Shown one piece after another: positions 53,600-64,000 of a stretch of DNA of 64,000 nucleotides (positions within the stretch are counted from its first letter, which is position 1; every line of letters starts with the position of its first letter). The stretch is from Scolanthus callimorphus (taxonomy: Eukaryota > Cnidaria > Anthozoa > Actiniaria > Edwardsiidae): the NCBI GenBank assembly GCA_033964015.1, contig CM066912.1, positions 25,951,605 to 26,015,604 on the forward strand, written 5' to 3'. Both the position numbers and the translations under genes were made by a program. The notes under the pieces are model-generated. The model had not been told where the DNA came from. It ran no database searches and saw only the letters and a program-made list of their open reading frames with translations.

Positions 53600-53793
53600 C
53601 CCCCCCCCCCCTTACATCTTGTTGCACCCAATTCACATCATGTGATGATTCCTTTGGGTAGATACAATTGTCAAATATTTCTCACTCGACCGAGTGCACG
53701 TGTGTATGGCAGACTTAACAAAAGTCTTCACCCAAAGGAATCATCACATGATCTGAATCGGGTGGCAACAAGATGTAAGGGGGTGTGGACCAT
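53587..53793. mobile_element. Palindromic MITE with C/G-rich tips
   Basis: TAATGGTCCAC, a C run, TTACATCTTGTTGC and ATCATGTGATGATTCCTTTG are mirrored by CAAAGGAATCATCACATGAT, GCAACAAGATGTAA and GTGGACCATTA. The centre carries CTCGACCGAGTGCAC. A relative lies at 33350-33500. Confidence 0.8.
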
Positions 53794-54291
53794 TAGAAAT
53801 TGGGAGCTGAGGGGGTGGCAATTCCCCCCAAAAGAAATCGTGCAAGGCCATGCATCAATACTTTAAAAAAAAATATTGCAGAGATTCAAGCTAGAAAAGA
53901 AAATCCTATGGCTTGGGCTCTCGTTCGAAAGATGTCCGAGGCTGCATATTTATATGAGATTGAAAGCAGTTTGGATGAAGCAATAACACTATGCAATAAA
54001 TGACTTTCAGGGGCGTTTCTAGGCATTTCTCACCTTTTAGCCCGCTGCCCAAATTTGTTGACATATGGTAACCAAAAATTTACCCCCATGTAAAATGTAA
54101 GTTTTGGATCCAATTCAATGCAACCGTCTATATGTCTTTTTATTCTTACTCCATTTCTTTTTTAACTCAACCAATATAAAATATAGCATAAGAAGTTGTA
54201 CATATACATACAGCAACAGGATTTTCTTACTCCATTTCTGAACCAATATAAATATAGTATAGGAGATATTTTCTGGAACAACACATTTTAA
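53794..54291. other. No gene seen
   Basis: Left flank of the large TTAA element. A 60-aa ORF (53800-54003) has no recognised domain. Confidence 0.35.
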
Positions 54292-54751
54292 GGAGGCTGC
54301 CTACAATTTCCTCTGCCCTCAACACCCAATCTTTGTATGCCTGCTAGCAGGCTCAAAAACCTGTACCAGTCCACCCAGTCTGAACTTTCACATGGTTACC
54401 CTGGAGGGTTTGAACTTTATTGTAGTGTGCATTTTGTTGTGATCGGAGTTGCTATAGCAACGTTATAACCACACCCTTGTTTATAATTAGCAGCCATCAG
54501 ACGCGTTGCGCGACCTAAACTTTTAAAATGACACCCCTCGCACTAATCCCTGAGTAGCTAACATTAATCACAGCAAGTTTGGAGAGAATTCATTGGGCCG
54601 TTTTTATGTTACTCGAACGGACTTTTTCGGCCTCCAAAATGTCAAAGTTAATTATGCCGCAAAGTATTTCCTTGAAAATAATGGCTAATATCTGCGGAAT
54701 TAAGAAATCCTTGCCGCCCGAATAATCTACAAACCCAAGGCAATGTACCAG

Positions 54752-54950
54752 CGCCATTAGGTTGATATGACACGAGTCGGGTTTTCATTCACCACAGTAC
54801 TTTAATCATGGCGGCCATGGCGCCCGAACCGTGAACAAGGGTCTCTGGGCACGTGACCGCTGACCACGAGGAGGATACAATGTTAAGGGTACTCAATGCC
54901 TACACTTAAGGTGGTAACAACTCTAACCTAGCCATATTATACTATGGCGC
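54752..54950 (+). repeat. Direct repeat inside the TTAA element, copy 1
   Basis: GCCATTAGGTTGATATG, ATGGCGGCCATGGCGCCCG, CACGTGACCGCTGACCAC and CCATATTATACTATGGCGC are shared in the same orientation with 59110-59236, which lacks a 22-bp and a 48-bp piece. Confidence 0.8.
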
Positions 54951-55812
54951 AACTTATTTTCCTTTTCCTTACTTATACAATCTGACTACATTGAAAATAA
55001 AGAAATTACAAGAACAGGGATACAAGGTAATAGCAGCTACACTAGTACAGCTACAAGTTCAAAAGGATGGAACTGATTATATAAAATATATAAACATAAC
55101 AAACTTGTGATAAACATGGAAAGTAAAAAAATGCTATATACTAGTAAACAAAAAGTTACACTACATCAGGGTAAACAAACTGTTACTGTAGTGATACTAA
55201 AACATTACCATGGGTACTGTGGGGCACACACACGTACAGCTGTGGGTTACTGGGAATGCCATACGGAGACGGGTATGCATACAGGGATATTACTTAACAG
55301 CATACATGGATACCAGCGGTACCATGTATGGGGGAGGGGTGGGGTGACCACTTTTTCTTTTCTCCTTGCTTCTGTTCTTATGTTCTAGTAACTTGGGTGG
55401 AAGTAGTGGTCGGGGGTGAGGAGAAAAAAATAGAAAGATGATAAACTTACATGTACATGAAATAAAAGGGTGGCTATGATGTACTAGTGGTAAGTTAAGT
55501 TAAATAATAAATATCCTATCCAATTTAGTACAAACAAAATTATGTAAATTGCATAAGTAAGCAATGAGAAAACAAAAGTCAGAACATGAGTCTAGCGTAG
55601 TGTCCATGGTCTTGGGCGGACTAGCAAGGCTGAGGTCGGAAGAGGAAGGTGGACGTGGGTTTGCATAGGCTTGACGTGACTGTGTTTAGCAGGAGATGGT
55701 ACATGCTTGAAGCGGCTTTTGGACTTAACTTGAACCGTATTTAGCAATAGATGGTACGTCGATCCCCGGGTGGTAAATGCGTGGACAAAACGTTGTGGTT
55801 CCTGAATGATTA

Positions 55813-56324
55813 GGGACTGTTCGTTAATTACGTCGCAGGGGGGGCTGGTGGTTTTATAGGGGGGGTAAATTTTGCAGAACGTTGAAAATTTTGGGGGTAA
55901 ATTTTTAGAACACGCGAAACTTTTGGGGGTGCATTTCAGTGTCATGAAAATTTTCAACAGACTAGGACTGAGATTGAGTGCAATTGCGTGAAACGCAGAG
56001 CACTGTATAAATCCGGAGTGTCCTAAGCCAACTAAAGCTTTCCTACTAAAGGTTTCTGTCGAACTTCTCCTCTCTTGTCAGTTAGAGCTTGTTCTACCGG
56101 TACATCCTCTTCAACAATCGTACTTAGTTTAGACGCCATTTTGATGCTTACATTGTAGCTTAGTCAATTAGCGTGCAGGGGGAGGGGGGTAAAATTTCAA
56201 ATAGCCGTTTTTTCGAAGGGGGTAGAAATTGAAACTACTTTTTTTGTACGGGGGTAAGTTTTCACAAAACCTACGAGCAGAAAAACCACCAGCCCCCCCT
56301 GCGACATAATTAACGAACAGTCCC
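55813..56324. mobile_element. 512-bp MITE GGGACTGTTCGTTAATTA
   Basis: Inverted ends GGGACTGTTCGTTAATTA, (C/T)GTCGCAGGGGG and GGCTGGTGGTTTT. GGGGGTAAATTTT-type words recur in both halves. The left flank is TTA and the right TTG, so the duplication is imperfect. A second right end lies at 1-65. Confidence 0.8.
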
Positions 56325-56785
56325 TTGCAAAGGTCAAATGTTTGCTGTGGACGTTGATAAATAAATCTGTCAAAATAGCGGCTTCGTTGACATGCAGTTT
56401 AGTTGAATATCGAGCCCCAGATCTTGTGGAGTTAGCATTCATGTGAGCCCGCTCGGTAGGAGAATGAATATAAAGGGTCAATGTCTGCTGTAGATGTGGT
56501 AATAAATATTGCGGCTTCGTTGCATCGTGTCGCATCTTGAGGAGTTGACAGTCATGAGCTCGCTCGCGTAAGACGCAAAGTAAATAAAAGATAGTCGGTA
56601 GTAGTCTTTGGGGCAGTCTTGTGTGATTGTGAATTGTCGTGGAACACGGCACGGGCCCATATGTGCACAGTTATGGCAATAAACCGTTCTCAATGTCTTG
56701 TGTAGTAATCCGTAATCCTGAGATAACCTCCTCCTCTGGAAGGCCAGTGGTTCAGCATGCTTCCGATCCCACCGTAAGCAGATAT

Positions 56786-59088
56786 GTCCAATACACTCCA
56801 CCTGGGCCAACCCGTCAACTGCCGTGGCGACCCGTCAATCGAAAGCCAGGTCGTCCCGCGTCCCGCTGAGTGTTCCACTCTCGGGATCGAACGGGATCGC
56901 TTTACACCGGAAGTCGAATAGCTGGCTTGGTTACCAGGCCATCTGACCATGATGGCGATGGCGGCCGGAGTGCCATGTTGCCAGTTCGTGACACTCGCCA
57001 ATTGGCAAGGGGTATACCCCCAATCTCAAGTCCCATGGTACTTGCAGTTGTATAGGGCAGTTCATGATCATTAAAGACCATCCCTCCCCCTCAATTTTCA
57101 CCAACTGGCAAATTTTGACCATCCGTCGCCAATTGGCAAGGGGTATACCTCCAATCCCAAGTACCATGGTACTTGCAGTTGTATAGGGCAGTTCAGGGTT
57201 ATCATAGACCACCCCTCCCCCTCAATTTTCACCAACTGGCAAATATACCTATCATCCCAAGTCCCATGGTACTTGCAGTTGTATAGGGCAGTTCAGGGTT
57301 ATCATAGACCACCCCTCCCCCTCAATTTTCACCAACTGGCAAACTTTGACCATCCGTCGCCATTTGGCAAGGGGTATACCTCCAATCCCAAGTCCCATGG
57401 TACTTGCAGTTGCATAGGGCAGTTCAGGATTATCATAGACCACCCCTCCCCCTCAATTTTCACCAACTGGCAAATTTGACCATCCGTCACCAATGGCAAG
57501 GGGTATGCCTATGATCCCAAGTTCCATGGTACTTGCAGTTGTATAGGGCAGTTCAGGATTATTAATGACCACCCCTCCCTGTCATTTTTCACCAACTGGC
57601 AAATTTTGACCATCCGTCGCCAATTGGCAAGGGTTATACCCCCAATCTCAGTCCCATGGTACTTGCAGTTGTATAGTGCAGTTCATGATTATCATAGACC
57701 ACCCCTCCCCCTCAGTTTTCACCAACTGGCAAATTTTGACCATCCGTCGCCAATTGGCAAGGGGTATACCTCCAATCTCAAGTCCCATGATGCTTGCAGT
57801 TGTATAGGGCAGTTCATGATTATTAAATACCACCCTTCCCCCTCAATTTACACCAACTGGCAAATTTTGACCATCCGTCGCCAATTGGCAAGGGGTATAC
57901 CTCCAATCCCAAGTCCCATGGTACTTGCAGTTGCATAGGGCAGTTCAGGATTATCATAGACCACCCCTCCCCCTCAATTTTAACCAACTGGCAAATTTGA
58001 CCATCCGTCGCCAATTGGCAAGGGGTATACCTCCAATCCCAAGTACCATGGTACTTGCAGTTGTATAGGGCAGTTCATGATTATTAAAGACCACCCCTCC
58101 CCCTCAATTTTCACCAACTGGCAAATTTTAACCATCCGTCGCCAATTGGCAAGGGGTATACCTCCAATCTCAAGTCCCATGGTACTTGCAGTTGTATAGG
58201 GCATCCCTACCACTGGAATATGCCCTTTCTCATTTTCCTCGTTCTCAAAACGTGCCGAATCTCAAGTCCCATGGTACATGCAGTTGTATGGGGCATCCCT
58301 ACCACTGGAATATGCCCTTTCTCATTTTCCTCGTTCTCAAAACGTGCCCAATCTCAAGTCCCATGATACTTGCAGTTGTATAGGGCAGTTAATGATTATC
58401 ATAGACCACCCCTCCCCCTCAATTTTCACCAACTGGCAGATTTTGACCATCCGTCGCCAATTGGCAAGGGGTATACCTCCAATCTCAATTCCCATGATAC
58501 TTGCAGTTGTATAGTGCAGTTCATGATTATCATAGACCACCACTCCCCCTCAATTTTCACCAACTGGCAAATTTTGACCATCCGTCGCCAATTGGCAAGG
58601 GGTATACCCATGATCCCAAGTCCCATGATACTTGCAGTTGTATAGGGCAGTTCATGATCATTAAAGACCACCCCTCCCCCTCAATTTTCACCAACTGGCA
58701 ATTTTGACCATCCATCGCCAATTGGCAAGGGGTACACCCCCAATCTCAAGTCCCATGGTACTTGCAGTTGTATAGTGCAGTTCATGATTATCATAGACCA
58801 CCCCTCCCCCTCAGTTTTCACCAACTGGCAAATTCTGACCATCCGTCGCCAATTGGCAAGGGGTATACCTCCAATCCCAAGTACCATGGTACTTGCAGTT
58901 GTATAGGGCAGTTCAGGATTATCATAGACCACCCCTCCCCTCAATTTTGATCATAGCATGGGTAATTATTGAGTTACATGCTCCAGGCCCTCTCACTATT
59001 ATCCTACTGACAAAATGTCCAACTGGCTTCCGGTATGTCCACCCGTCAAGACCACTTGACCAATTGGCCCAGGTCGTGTGTATTGGAC
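56786..59088. mobile_element. Inverted-end unit enclosing the satellite array
   Basis: GTCCAATACACTCCACCTGG then GCCAA at 56786 is mirrored by TTGGCCCAGG then TCGTGTGTATTGGAC ending at 59088. The 9-bp CACCGTAAG occurs just outside on both sides (56770-56778, 59095-59103) and might be a displaced target duplication. Confidence 0.5.
56996..58950. repeat. Satellite array, ~130-bp unit, about 14 copies
   Basis: Each unit contains the 10-bp palindrome GCCAATTGGC, AAGGGGTATACCTCCAATC, CCCATGGTACTTGCAGTTG, TATAGGGCAGTTCA, ACCACCCCTCCCCCTCA and CACCAACTGGCAAA. Spacing of the palindrome is mostly 128-132 bp, and one unit near 57258 is shortened. At about 58200-58360 two roughly 98-bp variant units with CCACTGGAATATGCCC interrupt the array. 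The repeated ORFs on both strands are satellite translations. Confidence 0.95.
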
Positions 59089-59109
59089 AACCCTCACCGT
59101 AAGACACCA

Positions 59110-59236
59110 CGCCATTAGGTTGATATGGCACAGTACTTTAATCATGGCGGCCATGGCGCCCGAACCGTGAAGGGTCTCTGGTCACGTGACCGCTGACCAC
59201 AACAACTCTAACCTAGCCATATTATACTATGGCGCA
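59110..59236 (+). repeat. Direct repeat inside the TTAA element, copy 2
   Basis: Shorter copy of 54752-54950 with two internal deletions. The pair brackets about 4.2 kb that includes the MITE and the satellite. Confidence 0.8.
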
Positions 59237-61426
59237 GCCAAATTTCACTTCTTAGAATGCTTCCGATTTTGTTTGGCATGTGTTCAAGCAAACTGCAAAA
59301 TTTGAGAAATTATATTATAAATCTTACGTTTGTTATAAAATTTACACTTTTCGCCTCTGACAAAATTTCATATGTTAATGTTTTTGATACTTCCGTAAAT
59401 TGATCTTGAATATATACCAAAAACAACCCTCCAAGTCTCGAGTTCATTGAAGTATTTTAAGGCACCGGGACAAAATGCTAAACTTCACCACTCTTTCGGT
59501 TTGCTCGAGCCAGTTTTTGTCATTGTACTTTGTTTTCTCCTGTTGTAGCTTTCACGAACATGTGGAGATTCGGTACTTGGTATGCGCTTGGGTCGCTGAT
59601 CACCGAACAAATCGCTGCTCGTAAAACGTGAAACCGCTGAAATGTTTTTCGTTTGCGGGCGACGAAATGACGCGAACGCTGTCCGCTTTCGCGGGATTTT
59701 TCTCCTCGTACTTTATATCCAGCAGTAGGGAAACAGTGCACCTAATTGGGAGTGTGCGCCGCGTTGTCAGGTTTATGAAGATTTCAATCGCCAGAAGAGA
59801 TAAACACACTATCTTGTTATTCATAAGTTTTTAATTACAAACTCTTAAAACTAAGGTTAAATACAACGAGCCCAATTATTATGAGATTAGATAAGTTTGA
59901 AATTTCGTTATCGCGCAAATTATTATATGCAATTTAGCTTCCTGGAAAGAAAAAGCTAAAATTGCAGTCGACCATCCAAAGAGCCATCTACGGCAAGCAA
60001 CTTCATTAGAGAAGGAGACTGGAGGACAGAAGACAGCTGTAAAGTAGAAAATATATATTTATAAATACTGTTTCATTATTTTGTCTGCAGCATAAAGATA
60101 CACACAAACAAACATTAGAATCTAAATTATTTTTGTGATAAAACGTGGTCAGCTAAATTAGAGGAGGAAAGAACTAGGATATTGCGAATACAAATTGTAA
60201 ACAAAATGTGCAGCCAGATTTGCGGGTTTACCCCCGTGTAAGAACCATTCCCAGAGGACATCATTGTTGTGTTCAGTTATTTCATCGTGATTCGTTCTAG
60301 TAAACAAAAGAGGCTTTGTGACGCATCTCATGAACAATACACAGTCCGTGTAGCCAGATTGGCAGAGATCATGGTCAAAAAATATGCAAATTACTTTGAC
60401 AGAAGCATAAGAAATTAGTACAATCATCACTTTTATTCGCAAAAGGCAAATTTTGACACAATTAATAGCGCTTAGAACCAATTCTAGAATATATGTGTTT
60501 TGTAATCATGGGCAATTTAGACCGGTTCAAATACTGGTTTCTGAACAGCAACTGAAATAATTGTTATAGAGTTGCTATAATTGTACGTGCTTATACGAAG
60601 TAAATCTACAATTTCACGGAATGACTGATTGTCCCGATCGTAGTTTGTCAAGAGACTGCCAACATAGTTAAACTAAAAAAAAATATTTACTGCGCCATCA
60701 CAGAAACATATGACACTGAAACCACTATTTTCCCAACTACAACCTGTTCGTCGCTAACAGACCCAAAGCTATTCCATGCAAAAGTTGGGGGCAAAGGCGA
60801 TTTTTTCTGAATTCGGTTTGGAGGTAACGTGAGAAATAGAGACTTGAACAATACATTTCTGTTTTTAAATCACCGGTTCAGCCCTGGGTACCATGATCTA
60901 CGAGCTATGCATTCATGGTTTTAATTAATTTGCTAGGTGAACGATTTGAGCAAATTTAAACTAAATGTCTCGGCAATGACCGACTCCGAATGGACAACAA
61001 TGCAGTTTAAAAAGACAAATGAAGCAAATTAACTCACCTTTCCGCTTTTATATATTTGTAGTTTACGTCGATGTCAACAAACAATCTCTCAATGGTGCTG
61101 TTATAACATAACAATGTCAACAATGGCCGCCATGTTTGCTTCGAAGGACTTCTTCTTTGGCCATACTGAGAAGGACGAGAAGCGTATTTTTCGACCATGA
61201 GCCGCTATTTGAAGCATCCTAAGCATCGACCGGCCTTTTGAATGACAATAGGATAATGCCGAGGAATATTTTAAGCATCTTCAGCAACATTTACGCAGAA
61301 ATAATCCAGAGAAATCGATGGGACAAACCGAAACGTAACGCTCCACTCTGACCAGATTCCATTCCCTTGGCTTTCTAGCACATGCGTAGAACTTATTCTC
61401 CACCTCTTGCTTTCACGTGGTTTTCC
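59237..61426. other. Interior of the TTAA element, no gene seen
   Basis: AT-rich with short ORFs only. Around 60230-60360 are CCGTGTAAGAACC and GTGACGCATCTCATGAACAA words related to the 26425-26711 block in reversed order. Confidence 0.45.
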
Positions 61427-61865
61427 CTTGGTTTGTAGATTATTCGGGCGGCAAGGATCTTTTAATTCCGCAGATATTAGCCATTCTTTTTCAAGAAAAT
61501 TTTTGCGGCATAAATAACTTTGACATTTTGGAGCCTGAAAAAGTCCGTTCGAATAACATAAAATTGGCCCATGAATGCTCTCCAAACTTGCTGTGATTAA
61601 TGTTAGCTACTCAGGGATTAGTGCGAGGGGTGTCATTTTAAAAGAAGTCGCGCAACGCGTCTGATGGCTGCTAATTATAAACAAGGGCGTGGTTATAACG
61701 TTGCTATAGCAACTCCGATCACAACAAAATGCACACTACAATAAAGTTCAAACCCTTCAGGGTAACCATGTGAAAGTTCAGACCGGTACAGGTTTTCGAG
61801 CCTGAACAGCAGTCATACAAAGATTGGGTGTTGAGAGCAAAAAAAATTGTAGGCAGCCTCCTTAA

Positions 61866-62239
61866 AGGGACATGGTCACCGAAAACATCAAAAATATAAT
61901 GTCACAAATAATAAAAATAGCAAGTCAAATTTGTAAAGAATGCTTTCAACTTGACATGGTGAAAATTTGAGGTCATTTCGATGTAGGATTGCAAAGATGT
62001 TCGTGGATTGTAATTACAGCTTACATGAGAACATCTGACTCTTTTGAAATCGGTTTACCTCAATCTTTTTTCAAACATACTTTTGCCATCTTAATTCGCT
62101 CATATCTCAGCAATCCTTCATCGTAATCCAATGAAATTTTCCGTACTTCTTTCTTTAAACTGACTCTTTCAATTTCAGAGAATATTTTTGTATTTTGTGA
62201 CAATAATTATTTTAGTGTTTTCTAGGTGACCATGTCCCT
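61866..62239. mobile_element. 374-bp MITE AGGGACATGGTCACC, TTAA duplication
   Basis: Inverted ends AGGGACATGGTCACC and GGTGACCATGTCCCT, TTAA at 61862-61865 and 62240-62243. Its left TTAA is the same one that borders the 7.6-kb element. Confidence 0.9.
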
Positions 62240-62288
62240 TTAACTACCATTTTAACTTTGAAGTAACCCCCACCCCACCCCCGGGGGG

Positions 62289-63491
62289 TTAACCCTTGCA
62301 TTGCTGATAGTAATGCTTATCACATTTCAAAGGCGTTCGCCATTTGTCTTTGCCGTAAACTAAGTCGAGATATTTTTCAGGTTCTCTGGGAAAAGGCATT
62401 TCCAAGCCTTCAAAAACCCGCCTGATGGGCGGCAGCACTAAATTCTTGGGATACCTCCATTGCGGGACAGGGGCCTGCACGTATTCGCTGTCTGTCCGAT
62501 AAAGCGCTATACCGGGCCCGCAACCACAATGGCTATTAACACACCCCACCATGTACCACCGTTTGCCTGTATCCTTGGGGTCCTTTTCAGGATAAGACCA
62601 CTTGAAGATATATCCAGTCTTTTGTAAGTCGGGTATCGCCTTTACGATTTTGTCATAATCATTAGAGTCCACGCCAAAGTCTGTGTCGGTGTCATAAGGA
62701 ACGTATTCGCCGTGATCCCTTACTAGACCTATCACAGTACCGCCAACATGTACGTAGGTAATGTTATGCTTATCAAACACGCGTCCCATATGTTTCATCG
62801 TATCAATGTTGTGCTTCCTACAGCAAGGGCTGCTGTTAATTCGCATGTTTAGAGTCTTATCCCAATATGCGGCGTATAAACTCCACGGGGCGCAAGGATA
62901 TCTATCATCTGGACAGTTATTGTATTCGACCTTACCGTCGGGTTTTATAATTCTTTCCGTGCGTTCCCCGCGGAGAGGTCTCGGGCAAAATCGCCAGGAG
63001 CTTTTTGTCGCTGCTTGGAAAAGGTTTTCTTTGGTGTAAATGATCGTCCAGTTTGCCACATCCCAATACCATATAGTACAAACCTCTGCCGTACTCTGAC
63101 AAATAAGTTTCACTTCCATATATCTAAACTTTACAGTCTTAGACTCGAGCTTTTTACAAACACGCGAGTCCAACGCTAACCATCTCGATAGGTTCACCGC
63201 CGATGGGATCGCTATTTCTAAATGACCAGTAAGCTCTGTAGGGATAGAAGGCAACATGGCTGGGCTTTGTATTGGAGATGAAGTTGAAGTTGTAACTTGA
63301 CCAATCGGCGTCCCCATTCTTGTAGCGTTGCGTTGCATTTGTTGCACTGACTGAACAATCGGACGCCGAAGTAGAATGGAAACATATCTGTTCGTGGCCC
63401 ACTTCGATGCGGCCCAGAAACAGAATAACGAAAGCACGCTAAATCTTAACAACACGAGAAGCCGTCTAAGCCTGAAAATGGAAGCCAACAT
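62289..63491 (-). CDS. LicD/fukutin-like phosphotransferase, intact, 400 aa
   Basis: A predicted type II Golgi/ER membrane enzyme of the LicD nucleotidyltransferase-fold family, which transfers phosphocholine or polyol-phosphate groups onto glycans (fukutin and FKRP transfer ribitol-phosphate). Signal-anchor at about residues 10-28 (RLLVLLRFSVLSLFCFWAA), then a Ser/Thr/Pro-rich stem to about 90. In the luminal domain the GGTVIGLVRDHGEYVPYD loop (250-267) and the acidic TDTDFGVDSNDY (268-279) correspond to the LicD active site. Cys pairs include PCC at 222-224 and HCGC at 321-324. N-glycosylation sites: Asn55, 100, 147, 219 and 243. It is single-exon, as are its two decayed relatives at 45.9-50.7 kb. 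It differs from them in having a longer stem and a distinct C-terminus. The substrate cannot be deduced. Confidence 0.85.
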   Translation of the reverse strand: MLASIFRLRRLLVLLRFSVLSLFCFWAASKWATNRYVSILLRRPIVQSVQQMQRNATRMGTPIGQVTTSTSSPIQSPAMLPSIPTELTGHLEIAIPSAVNLSRWLALDSRVCKKLESKTVKFRYMEVKLICQSTAEVCTIWYWDVANWTIIYTKENLFQAATKSSWRFCPRPLRGERTERIIKPDGKVEYNNCPDDRYPCAPWSLYAAYWDKTLNMRINSSPCCRKHNIDTMKHMGRVFDKHNITYVHVGGTVIGLVRDHGEYVPYDTDTDFGVDSNDYDKIVKAIPDLQKTGYIFKWSYPEKDPKDTGKRWYMVGCVNSHCGCGPGIALYRTDSEYVQAPVPQWRYPKNLVLPPIRRVFEGLEMPFPREPEKYLDLVYGKDKWRTPLKCDKHYYQQCKG

Positions 63492-64000
63492 GTTGTTATA
63501 CGTGGGTAGTGCTTGGTAGATTATTATGCAAAATACAGTTTCAGTTTGCGTTGGGTCACCTTTAGCTGTCAGGCAATGTCAATCACTCGACAAGCAGGGA
63601 ATATAGCTCTGTTGCACAATGCTGGTGATCATGTCGGAGACTGATCGTCAAGATACATTTAGTGCTAGTCACGATATGTTACCCATTGATTGACATTCAA
63701 TATTAATACTTTTGAACTGCGTAGGACTGGGCCTAGCGCGTAAGAAGGCCAAGTTAGTGATGTTATTTTAGAGTGTGAGCATGAACAGTGATCAGTGAGA
63801 AAACAGTGACAAACGGGATTGTCAACCTTGTGAAATCGGGATTTTGCTGTGATTGCATTAAACTGGATTAACGAACCCAAAAGTGACTGGTTCGTGATTC
63901 TTGGGAGGCGCGATTCACGACACTAGTGGCACTCCCGACGGGACAGGGACGCGAGAATGGAAGCAAAAGTCGCCGAGCTAAACGGGAAGTTAAAGGCTTT
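63492..64000. other. Upstream of LicD; possible start of an LTR retrotransposon at the window edge
   Basis: From about 63755 the sequence could be an LTR (TGTTATTTTAGAG ... TTCACGACA). It is followed by TGGCACTCCCGACGGGAC at 63927, shaped like a tRNA primer-binding site. An ATG at 63957 then opens MEAKVAELNGKLKA, running off the window like the start of a gag ORF. Tentative. Confidence 0.3.

Larger units (their letters stand above)
54292..61861. mobile_element. 7.6-kb element with ~440-bp inverted ends and TTAA duplication
   Basis: The left arm (54292-54740) starts GGAGGCTGCCTACAATTT. The right arm (61427-61861) is its imperfect reverse complement and ends AAATTGTAGGCAGCCTCC. TTAA stands directly outside both (54288-54291, 61862-61865). 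TTAA sites point to Kolobok or piggyBac. No transposase ORF remains. The interior holds direct repeats, a nested MITE and a satellite array. Confidence 0.75.

Noticed and set aside
55592..55957. 121-aa minus-strand ORF
   Set aside because: Half of it is the left end of the MITE at 55813-56324; the rest matches no family I recognise.
57003..58950. Repeated ORFs on both strands with a recurring ~40-residue peptide
   Set aside because: The ~130-bp unit is not a multiple of three and the frame changes from unit to unit; they are satellite translations.
54752..59236. LTR retrotransposon bracketed by the direct repeats
   Set aside because: The 199/127-bp direct repeats enclose no gag-pol coding sequence, no primer-binding site and a satellite array instead.
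1..64000. CRISPR arrays, operons, bacterial features
   Set aside because: The only regular repeats are satellite or transposon units without unique spacers, and the genes are intron-bearing animal genes.

Overview
The window looks like a stretch of an animal nuclear genome, most likely a cnidarian (an anthozoan similar to a sea anemone). This is inferred from recognisable metazoan genes, GT-AG introns at conserved positions, an AT-leaning composition, and a very dense load of short inverted-repeat transposons with 3-bp (TTA/TAA) or TTAA target duplications. No database search was possible, so the organism call is tentative.

Layout. 5.7-7.5 kb: a class A GPCR with one intron, an apparent reading-frame break in three places, and eroded tandem copies of its TM7 exon downstream. 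10.4-11.8 kb (minus): a single-exon rhodanese plus dual-specificity phosphatase of the STYXL1/MK-STYX type that keeps the catalytic Cys. 15.1-16.5 kb (minus): an ELAV/Hu RNA-binding protein with three RRMs. 17.8-33.2 kb: a complete 11-exon germ cell-less (GMCL1) gene encoding 504 aa, whose introns are packed with repeats. These include a 4.3-kb foldback element in intron 6 with exonuclease-gene fragments, and a nearly perfect 358-bp palindrome in intron 9. 37.4-39.2 kb (minus): a BTB-BACK-Kelch gene, head to head with 39.7-42.3 kb, a five-exon RPL36A (eL42) gene. 45.9-50.7 kb: two decayed tandem LicD/fukutin-like transferase genes. 62.3-63.5 kb (minus): an intact relative of the same family. 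Between them, 54.3-61.9 kb is a TTAA-flanked 7.6-kb inverted-repeat element that contains a 130-bp satellite array.

How the genes relate: GMCL1 and the Kelch protein are both predicted CUL3 adaptors, and the phosphatase and GMCL1 both start with a myristoylation-like MGxxxS sequence. I see no sign of a shared pathway; the window is best read as unrelated housekeeping and signalling genes scattered in a transposon-rich landscape.

Quality caveat: four genes show single-base losses that move a conserved domain into a neighbouring frame (GPCR, ELAV, Kelch, LicD copies). Two 1.3-kb direct repeats differ, as far as I can see by eye, only by one-base homopolymer indels. Part of the apparent decay may therefore be sequencing or assembly error.
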